From Streptomyces sp. G-G2 (GTDB taxonomy: Bacteria; Actinomycetota; Actinomycetes; Streptomycetales; Streptomycetaceae), in NCBI RefSeq assembly GCF_030063135.1, contig NZ_JASISO010000001.1, positions 287,561 through 351,560 of the forward strand: a DNA stretch of 64,000 nucleotides, read 5' to 3'. Each line of letters starts with the position of its first letter. The stretch's first letter is position 1. This document shows positions 50,168-57,506 of the stretch, in pieces. Under the pieces are notes generated by a model. The model saw only the letters and a program-made list of their open reading frames with translations, was not told where the DNA came from and searched no databases. Both the position numbers and the translations under genes were made by a program.

Positions 50168-51268
50168 ATGACGACACCCACGATCGAGCTGAAGCCCTCC
50201 TCGACCCCCCTGTCCGACGCGGAGCGCGAGGCGGTCCTGGCCAGCCCCGGCTTCGGCCGCCACTTCACCGATCACATGGTCACGATCAAGTGGACCGAAG
50301 GCCGCGGGTGGCACGACGCCGAGCTGGTCCCGTACGCGCCGCTGTCGATCGACCCCGCGAACATGACCCTGCACTACGCGCAGACCATCTTCGAGGGCCT
50401 CAAGGCGTACCAGCAGCCCGACGGCACCGTCTCCACCTTCCGCCCGCTGGCCAACGCGGAGCGGTTCCAGAAGTCGGCCCGCCGCATGGCGATGCCGGAG
50501 CTGCCCACCGACCTCTTCATCGCCGCCTGCGACGCGCTGATCAAGCAGGACCGCGCCTGGGTGCCGGACTCCGGTGAAGCCTCCCTGTACCTGCGCCCCT
50601 TCATGTTCGCCAGCGAGGTCGGCCTGGGCGTCCGCCCGGCCAACGAGTTCCTCTTCATGGTCATCGCCTCCCCGGCGGGCGCGTACTTCCCCCGCGGGGT
50701 CCAGCCGGTCTCCGTCTGGCTGTCCGAGGAGTACGTCCGCGCGGTCAAGGGCGGCACCGGCGCGGCCAAGACCGGCGGCAACTACGCGGCCTCCCTCGTG
50801 GCCCAGGCGCAGGCCGCCGAGCACGGCTGCGACCAGGTGGTCTGGCTGGACGCCGTCGAGCACCGCTGGATCGAGGAGATGGGCGGGATGAACCTGTACT
50901 TCGTGTACGCGGAGAAGGACGGAACGCAGCGCATCGTCACCCCGGAACTGACCGGCTCGCTGCTTCCCGGCATCACCCGCGACTCCCTCCTCACCATCGC
51001 CCGCGACCTCGGCTACACCGCCGAGGAGGGCCGGATCAGCACCGAGGACTGGAAGCGCGACAACGAGAACGGCACCCTGACCGAGGTCTTCGCCTGCGGC
51101 ACCGCCGCCGTGATCACCCCGGTCGGCTCGGTCAAGTCCGAGCGCGCCGCCTGGGTCCAGGGCGACGGCGAGTCCGGCGAGGTCACCATGAAGCTCCGCA
51201 AGGCGCTGCTGGACCTCCAGACCGGCCGCTCCGCCGACACCCACGGCTGGATGCACCCGCTCGGCTAG
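50168..51268 (+). CDS. ilvE: Branched-chain amino acid aminotransferase
   Basis: A 366-residue PLP-dependent class IV aminotransferase performing the last step of Ile, Leu and Val synthesis. Elements are LHYAQTIFEGLKAYQQPDG near residue 65, the lysine-bearing VKGGTGAAKTGGNYAASL, the FMFASEVGLGVRPANEFLFM core, EEMGGMNLYFVY and the phosphate-binding AVITPVGSV region. The start has GTAAGGAC upstream. A GATAAT at 50069 may be its -10. Its TAG stop is shared with the left end of a small repeated element (51268-51306). Confidence 0.96.
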   Translation: MTTPTIELKPSSTPLSDAEREAVLASPGFGRHFTDHMVTIKWTEGRGWHDAELVPYAPLSIDPANMTLHYAQTIFEGLKAYQQPDGTVSTFRPLANAERFQKSARRMAMPELPTDLFIAACDALIKQDRAWVPDSGEASLYLRPFMFASEVGLGVRPANEFLFMVIASPAGAYFPRGVQPVSVWLSEEYVRAVKGGTGAAKTGGNYAASLVAQAQAAEHGCDQVVWLDAVEHRWIEEMGGMNLYFVYAEKDGTQRIVTPELTGSLLPGITRDSLLTIARDLGYTAEEGRISTEDWKRDNENGTLTEVFACGTAAVITPVGSVKSERAAWVQGDGESGEVTMKLRKALLDLQTGRSADTHGWMHPLG

Positions 51269-51305
51269 TGCCGCGACGGGGCGAGCGTTGCCTGACGCGG
51301 CACCA
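51266..51305. repeat. Short repeated element (copy 1) at the ilvE stop codon
   Basis: CTAGTGCCGCGACGGGGCG...GACGCGGCACCAG, with about 30 of its bases almost identical to the element at 60559-60616. Ends are inverted (CTAGTGCCG versus CGGCACCAG). It looks like a shortened copy and begins at the stop codon of ilvE. Confidence 0.65.
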
Positions 51306-51329
51306 GGAGCACCCGCTCCCGTACGTACG

Positions 51330-51365
51330 ACGGCCCGCGCTCCCGGATCCGGGGGCGCGGGCCGT
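51330..51365. terminator. Terminator hairpin between ilvE and the NCS1 permease
   Basis: ACGGCCCGCGC pairs with GCGCGGGCCGT (11 bp) between convergent genes and can serve both strands. Confidence 0.75.
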
Positions 51366-51384
51366 TCGTATTGCCGTCGGAGGA

Positions 51385-52824
51385 TCAGGCGGTGACCGGC
51401 TCCTCGGCGGCGGTCGGCTCCTCGGCGGGGGCCGGGGTCCGCGCGTGCCCGGTGCGGGCGGTCAGCGCCGCGTAGACGAGGCCTCCGGCCAGCCCGGAGA
51501 AGATGAAGGAGCAGTCCACCCCGCCGGTCAGGGCGAGCAGGGGGCCCTCGTAGAACGGGGTGCTCACGGCGAGCAGACCGACACCCGCGCCGATCACCCA
51601 GGAGGCGGTGGCGCTCAGGTTCCAGCCGGCGCGGTACCAGTAGATTCCGCCCACCGCACGGCGGTTGAAGACCTGGAGCGCGTCGGCGTCGTACTGCCCC
51701 CGGCACCGGACGAAGCCGATCAGGGTGATCACGGCCCACGGGGTGCCGATCGCGGTCAGCACGAGCACGAAGGAGGTCATCGCGGACTGCACGTTCCACT
51801 CGAAGGAGCCGACGAAGACGAAGGCGGTGGCGACGGCGGCGGCGATCACGGTGGCCTTGGTCCGAGTGGCCTTGGGGATGATCGCGTCGAGGTCCAGGCC
51901 CATGGAGTACAGCATCAGCCCCGCGTTGCCCACCGAGCCGGCCGCGGCGGCGGCGAGCAGCGGGACCAGGTACCAGAAGGGCGACGCGGCCACGAGCGGC
52001 CCGGCGTAGTCGTCGGCGCCGGCCTTGGCGGCGAGCGCGGTGTAGGTGCCGAACAGCTGCGGTATCAGCAGGCCGATCAGCAGCCCGAAGCCGGTGGCCC
52101 AGAGCACCTTGCGGGGGCTGTGCCTGCGCGGGGAGACGTAGCGGGTGTAGTCGCCGAGCAGGGTGATGAAGGCGACGGGGCCGCTGAGTCCTGCGGCGAC
52201 GGCGGCGAGCAGCCAGGTCGGCCAGAAGGAGCCGAGGAGGTACGAGGTCTCCGCCGCCGTGGTGGTGAAGTCGGGGGCGTAGGCGTAGAGGCCGATCGCC
52301 AGCAGGACCACCATGCCGATGGAGAGGATCTTGCTCATGCGCAGCAGGAGGCGGTAGCCGAAGACGGCCCCGACGACGGTGCACGCGGCGAGCACGCCGT
52401 ACATCGCGGCCCGCGAGACGCCGGTGTCCGGCAGTCCGGTGAGCCGGGAGAGGGCGCCCACCATCACGTCGCCGCCGATCCACAGCGTCAGGGCGGTGTA
52501 GCCGAGCGAGAGCAGCAGGCCCACGATCGAGCCGACGAGACGGCCGCGGACACCGAACTGGGCGCCGCTGGAGGTGGAGAGGTTGGTCGCCGTGCGCAGC
52601 GAGACCAGCGCCAGCGGCGCGGTGACGGCGATTCCGGCGATGGTGCCGGTCACGATGGCGGTGACCGACGGCCACAGACCCAGTCCGAAGGACGGGGGCA
52701 GCCAGCCGAAGACGATCACACCGAGGCAGAGATTGGATCCGAGGAGGATCGAGATCAGGTCACGGGGACCGCTCGTTCGCTCCTCCTCCGGGATGGTGTC
52801 GACTCCGCGCTGTTCGATGGGCAT
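51385..52824 (-). CDS. NCS1-family purine-cytosine permease-like transporter
   Basis: A 479-residue integral membrane protein with twelve predicted hydrophobic segments. It starts with the family's LISILLGSNLCLGVIVFGW and has the TSSGAQFGVRGRLVGS loop of NCS1 transporters of nucleobases, hydantoins and related nitrogen compounds. The substrate is unknown. The ATG at 52824 has a fine ribosome binding site (AAGGGAG), so it is preferred over the upstream open frame. It is divergent from the urease-like operon and shares the operator pair at 52867-52952 with it, implying uptake of that pathway's substrate. Confidence 0.88.
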   Translation of the reverse strand: MPIEQRGVDTIPEEERTSGPRDLISILLGSNLCLGVIVFGWLPPSFGLGLWPSVTAIVTGTIAGIAVTAPLALVSLRTATNLSTSSGAQFGVRGRLVGSIVGLLLSLGYTALTLWIGGDVMVGALSRLTGLPDTGVSRAAMYGVLAACTVVGAVFGYRLLLRMSKILSIGMVVLLAIGLYAYAPDFTTTAAETSYLLGSFWPTWLLAAVAAGLSGPVAFITLLGDYTRYVSPRRHSPRKVLWATGFGLLIGLLIPQLFGTYTALAAKAGADDYAGPLVAASPFWYLVPLLAAAAAGSVGNAGLMLYSMGLDLDAIIPKATRTKATVIAAAVATAFVFVGSFEWNVQSAMTSFVLVLTAIGTPWAVITLIGFVRCRGQYDADALQVFNRRAVGGIYWYRAGWNLSATASWVIGAGVGLLAVSTPFYEGPLLALTGGVDCSFIFSGLAGGLVYAALTARTGHARTPAPAEEPTAAEEPVTA

Positions 52825-52866
52825 GGGGGACTCCCTTGGCAGGGCGGGGGGGTGGCGATGCAATGT

Positions 52867-52881
52867 TTGAGCGACACTCAA
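52867..52881. promoter_or_regulatory. Operator-like repeat, copy A (TTGAG-N5-CTCAA)
   Basis: Perfect inverted repeat TTGAG-CGACA-CTCAA, 43 bp from the permease start. It matches copy B at 52934-52952 in arms, spacing and most of the centre when one copy is read on the opposite strand. Confidence 0.65.
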
Positions 52882-52933
52882 TGTGACCCAAGCCCTGCCC
52901 TCAGGTCAATGCTTCATTGCGGGGAAATGAAGA

Positions 52934-52952
52934 GTTAGAGTGATGCTCTAAC
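52934..52952. promoter_or_regulatory. Operator-like repeat, copy B (GTTAGAG-N5-CTCTAAC)
   Basis: Perfect inverted repeat with 7-bp arms, GTTAGAG-TGATG-CTCTAAC, ending 29 bp before ureAB. The shared core with copy A is GAG-N5-CTC (GAGCATCACTC versus GAGCGACACTC, 9 of 11 identical). The TetR gene at 56566 is the best local candidate to bind both. Confidence 0.65.
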
Positions 52953-52980
52953 CCATCGACTCAAAAGGTGGTGGATCGGC

Positions 52981-53688
52981 GTGCGGCTGACCCCTACGGA
53001 GCGAGACCGGCTGCTGCTCCGCAGCGCTGCGGAACTGGCCAGGGCCCGACGGGCCCGCGGACTCAAGCTCAATGTCCCGGAGGCCACCGCGCTCGTGGCG
53101 GACACGGTCTGCGAGGCCGCCCGCGACGGCAAGCGGCTGGCGGAGGCCATCGAGGAGGCCCGCTCCGTGCTGGGCCCCGATGACGTGCTGCCCGGCGTCA
53201 GCGACGTGGTCACCGAGGTGCACGTGGAGGCCGTCTTCGACGACGGATCCCGCCTCGCGGTGGTCTCGTCCCCGATCCGGGGCGCCGTCGGCCTGGGCGA
53301 GAACGCCCCGGGCGCGGTCGTGCCGGGCCCCGGAGCGCCCCAGCCGGAGCCCACCGTCCACCTGCACGTGCGCAACACCGCCTCCGTGCCGGTCAGCGTG
53401 ACCTCCCACTTCCACTTCTTCGAGGCGAACCCGCGGCTGGACTTCGACCGCGCCGCCGCCTACGGCATGCGGCTGTGCGTCCCGGCGGGCTCCTCCGTCC
53501 GCTTCGACCCGGGCGGCGAGGCCGAGGTCGGCCTGGTCGCGATCGGCGGCGAGCGGATCGCCATCGGGTTCGCCGGGCTGGTGGACGGCCCGCTCGACGC
53601 CCCGGGCGCCAAGGCCGAGGCCCTGCGCCGCGCGGCCGCCTGCGGCTACCTCGGAACCGATGCCACGGACGGAGAGCAGGACCGATGA
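52981..53688 (+). CDS. ureA: Fused urease gamma/beta subunit (urease-like)
   Basis: A 235-residue fusion. Residues 1-100 are urease gamma (MRLTPTERDRLLLRSAAELA, LNVPEATALVADTVCEAARD, DDVLPGVSDVVTEVHVEA), then a linker and urease beta (VHLHVRNTASVPVSVTSHFHFFEANPRLDF split, FDPGGEAEVGLVAIGG). The beta part keeps the SHFHFFE...LDFDR core. The usual beta start (PGE...) is replaced by an acidic linker. It overlaps the ureC-like ATG by 4 bp. Together these would form a urease-type hetero-oligomer, but no ureD/E/F/G accessory gene is nearby. Confidence 0.85.
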   Translation: MRLTPTERDRLLLRSAAELARARRARGLKLNVPEATALVADTVCEAARDGKRLAEAIEEARSVLGPDDVLPGVSDVVTEVHVEAVFDDGSRLAVVSSPIRGAVGLGENAPGAVVPGPGAPQPEPTVHLHVRNTASVPVSVTSHFHFFEANPRLDFDRAAAYGMRLCVPAGSSVRFDPGGEAEVGLVAIGGERIAIGFAGLVDGPLDAPGAKAEALRRAAACGYLGTDATDGEQDR

Positions 53689-55415
53689 GCAAGCAGACCC
53701 CGCACAGCGACCACTGCGCCCCCGGCAGCCGTCACATCGACCCCCACGAGTACGCCTCCGTCTTCGGACCGCGCGCCGGCGACCGGGTCCGCCTCGGGGA
53801 CTCCGGCCTGACCGTCCGCGTGGAGTACGACGCGCAGAAGCCCGGGGACGAGTTCCTCGCCGGGTTCGGCAAGACGGCCCGCGACGGCCTGCACCTGAAG
53901 GCCGCCGCCGTCCGCGACACCTGCGACGTGGTGATCAGCAACGTGCTGGTCATCGACGCGGTCCTCGGCATCCGCAAGGTCTCCATCGGCATCCGCGAGG
54001 GCCGTATCCACGCGATCGGCCGCGCGGGCAACCCGGACACCCTCGACGGGGTCGACGTGGTCGTCGGTACCGGCACCTCCATCGTCTCCGGCGAGGGCCT
54101 GATCGCCACCGCGGGCGCCGTGGACACCCATGTGCACCTGCTCTCGCCGCGGATCATGGAGGCCTCGCTCGCCGCGGGCGTCACCACGATCATCGGCCAG
54201 GAGTTCGGCCCGGTCTGGGGCGTCGGCGTCAACTCGCCGTGGGCGCTGAAGCACGCCTTCAACGCCTTCGACGCCTGGCCCGTCAACATCGGCTTCCTGG
54301 CCCGCGGTTCCTCCTCCGACCCGGCCCCGCTGATCGAGGCCCTCGCCGAGGGCGGCGCGTCCGGATTCAAGGTCCACGAGGACATGGGCGCCCACACCCG
54401 CGCCCTGGACACCGCCCTTCGGGTGGCCGAGGAGTACGACGTACAGGTCGCCCTGCACAGCGACGGCCTCAACGAGTGCCTCTCCGTCGAGGACACCCTT
54501 CGGGTCCTGGACGGCCGCACCATCCACGCCTTCCACATCGAGGGCTGCGGCGGCGGACACGTCCCCAACGTCCTCAAGATGGCCGGCGTACCCAACGTCA
54601 TCGGCTCCTCCACCAACCCCACCCTCCCCTTCGGCCGGGACGCGGTCGCCGAGCACTACGGCATGATCGTCTCGGTCCACGACCTCAAGCCGGACCTCCC
54701 GGGCGACGCGGCCATGGCCCGCGACCGGATCCGCGCGGGCACGATGGGAGCCGAGGACGTCCTGCACGACCTGGGCGCCATCGGCATCACCTCCTCCGAC
54801 GCCCAGGGCATGGGCCGCGCGGGCGAGACCATCCGCCGCACCTTCGCCATGGCCGCCAAGATGAAGGGCGAACTGGGCCCCCTGGACGGCGACGGCGAGG
54901 GCGACGACAACGCCCGCGTCCTGCGCTACATGGCCAAGCTCACCATCAACCCGGCCATCGCCCACGGCCTGTCGCACGAGATCGGCTCCATCGAGGTCGG
55001 CAAGCTCGCCGACATCGTGCTGTGGCGCCCGCAGTTCTTCGGCGCCAAGCCGCAGCTCGTCCTCAAATCGGGCTTCCCGGCCTACGGCGTCACCGGCGAC
55101 CCCAACGCGGCCACCGACACCTGCGAACCCCTCGTGCTCGGACCGCAGTTCGGCTCGTACGGCGCCACCGCGGCCGACATCTCCGTCGCCTTCGTCGCGG
55201 CGGCCGCCGTCCAGAACGGCGACCAGATGCCCACCCGCCGGCGCCGGGTCGCCGTCCGCGGCACGCGCGGCATCGGTCCCAAGGACCTCCTCCTCAATTC
55301 CCGGGTGGGCGCGGTCGACGTGGACGCGCGCAGCGGACTGGTCAGCCTCGACGGTGACCCGCTGCGCTCGGAGGCGGCCGATTCGGTCTCCCTGAACCGC
55401 CTCTACTTCCTCTGA
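53685..55415 (+). CDS. ureC: Divergent urease alpha subunit (UreC-like)
   Basis: A 576-residue nickel amidohydrolase. Metal ligands are kept: VDTHVHLLSP (two His), K229 in GFKVHEDMG (lysine for carbamylation), H in LHSDGLNE, H in FHIEGCGGGHVPN and D in TSSDAQGMG. The flap that covers the active site reads SV331-H332-DL where classical ureases have V-C-H-H-L, so the catalytic flap His is retained but the Cys is Val. A loop near residue 165-180 is shorter (GQEFGPVWGVGVNSP). It is probably active on urea or a related ureide, but maturation genes are absent locally. Streptomyces usually carries a second, complete urease cluster elsewhere. Confidence 0.85.
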   Translation: MSKQTPHSDHCAPGSRHIDPHEYASVFGPRAGDRVRLGDSGLTVRVEYDAQKPGDEFLAGFGKTARDGLHLKAAAVRDTCDVVISNVLVIDAVLGIRKVSIGIREGRIHAIGRAGNPDTLDGVDVVVGTGTSIVSGEGLIATAGAVDTHVHLLSPRIMEASLAAGVTTIIGQEFGPVWGVGVNSPWALKHAFNAFDAWPVNIGFLARGSSSDPAPLIEALAEGGASGFKVHEDMGAHTRALDTALRVAEEYDVQVALHSDGLNECLSVEDTLRVLDGRTIHAFHIEGCGGGHVPNVLKMAGVPNVIGSSTNPTLPFGRDAVAEHYGMIVSVHDLKPDLPGDAAMARDRIRAGTMGAEDVLHDLGAIGITSSDAQGMGRAGETIRRTFAMAAKMKGELGPLDGDGEGDDNARVLRYMAKLTINPAIAHGLSHEIGSIEVGKLADIVLWRPQFFGAKPQLVLKSGFPAYGVTGDPNAATDTCEPLVLGPQFGSYGATAADISVAFVAAAAVQNGDQMPTRRRRVAVRGTRGIGPKDLLLNSRVGAVDVDARSGLVSLDGDPLRSEAADSVSLNRLYFL

Positions 55416-55500
55416 CCCGCCCCGCCCTGCCCCGTCCCGCTCCGCCCTGACCCGCTCCGCCCTCCCCGCCTCGTCCCGCAGCCCGGAAGGACCCCGCGCC

Positions 55501-56538
55501 ATGACCGCACAGCCCGCCTCCGACGGTTTCCGCATGCCCCCCGAGTGGGCTCCCCACGAGCGCACCTGGATGGCCTGGCCCAGCCCCAACCCGACCTTCA
55601 CCAACGAGCGGGAGCTGGCCGAGGCCCGCGAGGCCTGGGGCGCCGTGGCCCGCGCCGTGCGCGGCTTCGAGCCTGTCACCCTGGTCGTCGCCCCCGGCGA
55701 CGCCGACAGTGCCCGCGCCGTCGTCGGTGAGGACGTCGAGCTGGTGGAGCGCGAGCTGGACGATGCCTGGATGCGGGACATCGGGCCGACCTTCGTCACG
55801 AACGACGCGGGTGAACTGGCCGCTGTGGACTGGACCTTCAACGGCTGGGGAGCCCAGGAGTGGGCCCGCTGGGAGCACGACTCGAAGATCGCCCGCCACG
55901 TCTCCGACCTGGCGGGCACCCGGACGTACAGCACCGCCCTCGTCAACGAGGGCGGCGCGATCCACGTCGACGGCGAGGGTACGGTCCTGCTCACCGACAC
56001 CGTCCAGCTCGGCGCGGGCCGCAACCCCGGCTGGACCCGCGAGCAGGTCGAGCGGGAGATCCACGCCCACCTCGGCACCACCAAGGCGATCTGGCTGCCC
56101 TACGGCCTCGCCGGTGACTACGGCACCTACGGCACCCAGGGCCACGTGGACATCGTCGCCGCGTTCGCCCGCCCCGGGGTGGTGCTGGTGCACGCCCAGC
56201 CCGACCCCGCGCACCCCGACCACGAGCGCTGCAAACTGATCGCGGCCCTGCTGCGGGGGCAGACCGACGCCAAGGGGCGGCGGCTGGAGGTCGTCGAGGT
56301 ACCGGCGCCGACCGTGCTGGAAGAGGACGGGGAGTGGGTCGACTACTCCTACATCAACCACTACCTGTGCAACGGCGGCGTGGTGCTCTGCTCCTTCGAC
56401 GACCCACGTGACGAGGAAGCCGCCGAGATCTTCCGCGGTCTGTTCCCCGAACGGACCGTGCGCCTGGTTGACGCGCGTACGATTTTCGCCGGGGGTGGCG
56501 GTATCCACTGCATCACCCAGCAGCAGCCGAAGGTGTGA
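55501..56538 (+). CDS. aguA: Agmatine deiminase family protein
   Basis: A 345-residue guanidine-modifying enzyme converting agmatine to N-carbamoylputrescine and ammonia, or a related reaction. Family features are MPPEWAPHERTWMAWPS, DDAWMRDIGPTFV, GGAIHVDGEGTVLLTD, YGTQGHVDIVAAFA (catalytic His/Asp) and the nucleophile C337 in GGGGIHCITQQQP. Length is normal. It follows ureC by 85 bp, so a product of this enzyme (a ureido compound) and the urease-like enzyme may act in series, which is an inference from operon order. Confidence 0.87.
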   Translation: MTAQPASDGFRMPPEWAPHERTWMAWPSPNPTFTNERELAEAREAWGAVARAVRGFEPVTLVVAPGDADSARAVVGEDVELVERELDDAWMRDIGPTFVTNDAGELAAVDWTFNGWGAQEWARWEHDSKIARHVSDLAGTRTYSTALVNEGGAIHVDGEGTVLLTDTVQLGAGRNPGWTREQVEREIHAHLGTTKAIWLPYGLAGDYGTYGTQGHVDIVAAFARPGVVLVHAQPDPAHPDHERCKLIAALLRGQTDAKGRRLEVVEVPAPTVLEEDGEWVDYSYINHYLCNGGVVLCSFDDPRDEEAAEIFRGLFPERTVRLVDARTIFAGGGGIHCITQQQPKV

Positions 56539-56565
56539 CCTGCGGCGGACGGTAAGGAGTGGCCC

Positions 56566-57189
56566 ATGGCGGCCGGTGAGGTACGCGCCCGGAAGAACGC
56601 GCCCCCGCGCGAGGACGTGCTCGTCGCCGCCATGGCCACGATCGCCGAACGCGGTCTGGACGGCCTGACCATGGCCGGTCTGGGCCGCCAGGTCGGCATG
56701 AGCAGCGGTCACCTCCTCTACTACTTCCACAGCAAGGACGAACTCCTCCTGCAGACCCTGGAGTGGAGCGAGTCCGACCTCGGCGACCAGCGCCGGGGCC
56801 TGCTCTCGCGCCGCGGCCCGGCCCGCGAACGGCTCCAGGCGTACGTCGACCTGTACGTGCCCGTCGGCGCCCGGGACCCGCACTGGACCCTGTGGCTGGA
56901 GGTCTGGAACCGCTCGCAGAACGCGGGCCCCGAGGAGCGCGACCGGCAGGCCGCCATCGAGGGGGCGTGGCACCGCGACCTGGTGGCGCTGCTCGCCGAG
57001 GGCATCTCGCGCGGGGAGTTCCGCCGGGTGGACCCCGACCGGTTCGGGACCCGGCTGCGGTCCCTGCTGGACGGGTTCAGCATCCAGCTGGCGGTGGGCC
57101 TGCCCGGGACCGGGCGGCCCGACATCCTGGCGCACGTCGCGGAGTTCCTCGACGAGACCCTCGTGGTCCCCCGGCCGGCGGCAGCCTGA
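56566..57189 (+). CDS. TetR/AcrR family regulator (BetI-like)
   Basis: A 207-residue TetR repressor. The N-terminal HTH is VLVAAMATIAERGLDGLTMA, then GRQVGMSSGHLLYYFHSKDEL. The C-terminal ligand domain resembles BetI (HWTLWLEVWNRSQNAGPEER, DGFSIQLAVGLPG). It is 27 bp after agmatine deiminase with GTAAGGAGT as ribosome binding site, so it is in the same operon and may repress it and the divergent permease by binding the GAG-N5-CTC repeats. The ligand is unknown. Confidence 0.88.
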   Translation: MAAGEVRARKNAPPREDVLVAAMATIAERGLDGLTMAGLGRQVGMSSGHLLYYFHSKDELLLQTLEWSESDLGDQRRGLLSRRGPARERLQAYVDLYVPVGARDPHWTLWLEVWNRSQNAGPEERDRQAAIEGAWHRDLVALLAEGISRGEFRRVDPDRFGTRLRSLLDGFSIQLAVGLPGTGRPDILAHVAEFLDETLVVPRPAAA

Positions 57190-57255
57190 GACCGCCGCCC
57201 AGGACGGCCCGCGACCGGATCCTGAGACGGACCGCTCGCGGGGCGGGACGTGTGG

Positions 57256-57268
57256 CAGACTGCGGGCG
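57256..57268 (+). promoter_or_regulatory. Promoter of the cimA leader transcript
   Basis: TGTGGCAGACT gives an extended -10 (CAGACT, 57256-57261). The expected transcription start, 7 bp on, is the G of GTG 57268, the first codon of the leader peptide. The -35 is not obvious. Confidence 0.5.
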
Positions 57269-57324
57269 TGCTTGCTCAGCCCATGATTATCGGCAGCAGC
57301 GCGCCGGTCCGCAGTGACCGCTGA
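57268..57324 (+). CDS. cimA leader peptide with adjacent Ile codons
   Basis: An 18-residue ORF (GTG 57268; or 13 residues from ATG 57283, MIIGSSAPVRSDR) with the successive codons ATT-ATC for isoleucine. It is followed after 51 bp by a strong T-run terminator and then cimA, whose product starts an isoleucine route. No ribosome binding site precedes the GTG, which coincides with the predicted transcription start, so leaderless translation is likely. Confidence 0.72.
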   Translation: MLAQPMIIGSSAPVRSDR

Positions 57325-57375
57325 GGCGTGGAAGAACTTCACGCAGGCGGCATCGTGCCCCAGACCCGCGCGCAG

Positions 57376-57403
57376 ACCTCTCGCACCCCGCGAGAGGTTT
57401 TTT
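57376..57403 (+). terminator. Attenuator terminator upstream of cimA
   Basis: ACCTCTCGC pairs with GCGAGAGGT (9 bp) around a five-base ACCCC loop, followed directly by TTTTTT. It lies between the Ile leader ORF and cimA, which makes it a regulated attenuator rather than a gene-end terminator. Confidence 0.88.
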
Positions 57404-57506
57404 CGTTTCCCGGCTCCATTCCTGCCGGGAGCGGACCGCGCGCGATGATGGGGGCAAGTGGATCCCGGGCATCCGGAGCCACTCATCCGACAGGAGTCAG
57501 ATCAGC

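Noticed and set aside
49688..52675. A ~995-codon open frame on the minus strand over leuB, ilvE and the permease
   Set aside because: Composition is Arg/Gly/His-rich without motifs, and leuB, ilvE and the NCS1 permease fully explain the region.
54663..54690. Loss of the catalytic flap histidine in UreC
   Set aside because: Aligning without a gap from the conserved EH to KP keeps His332 at the catalytic position; only the neighbouring Cys is replaced (Val331).
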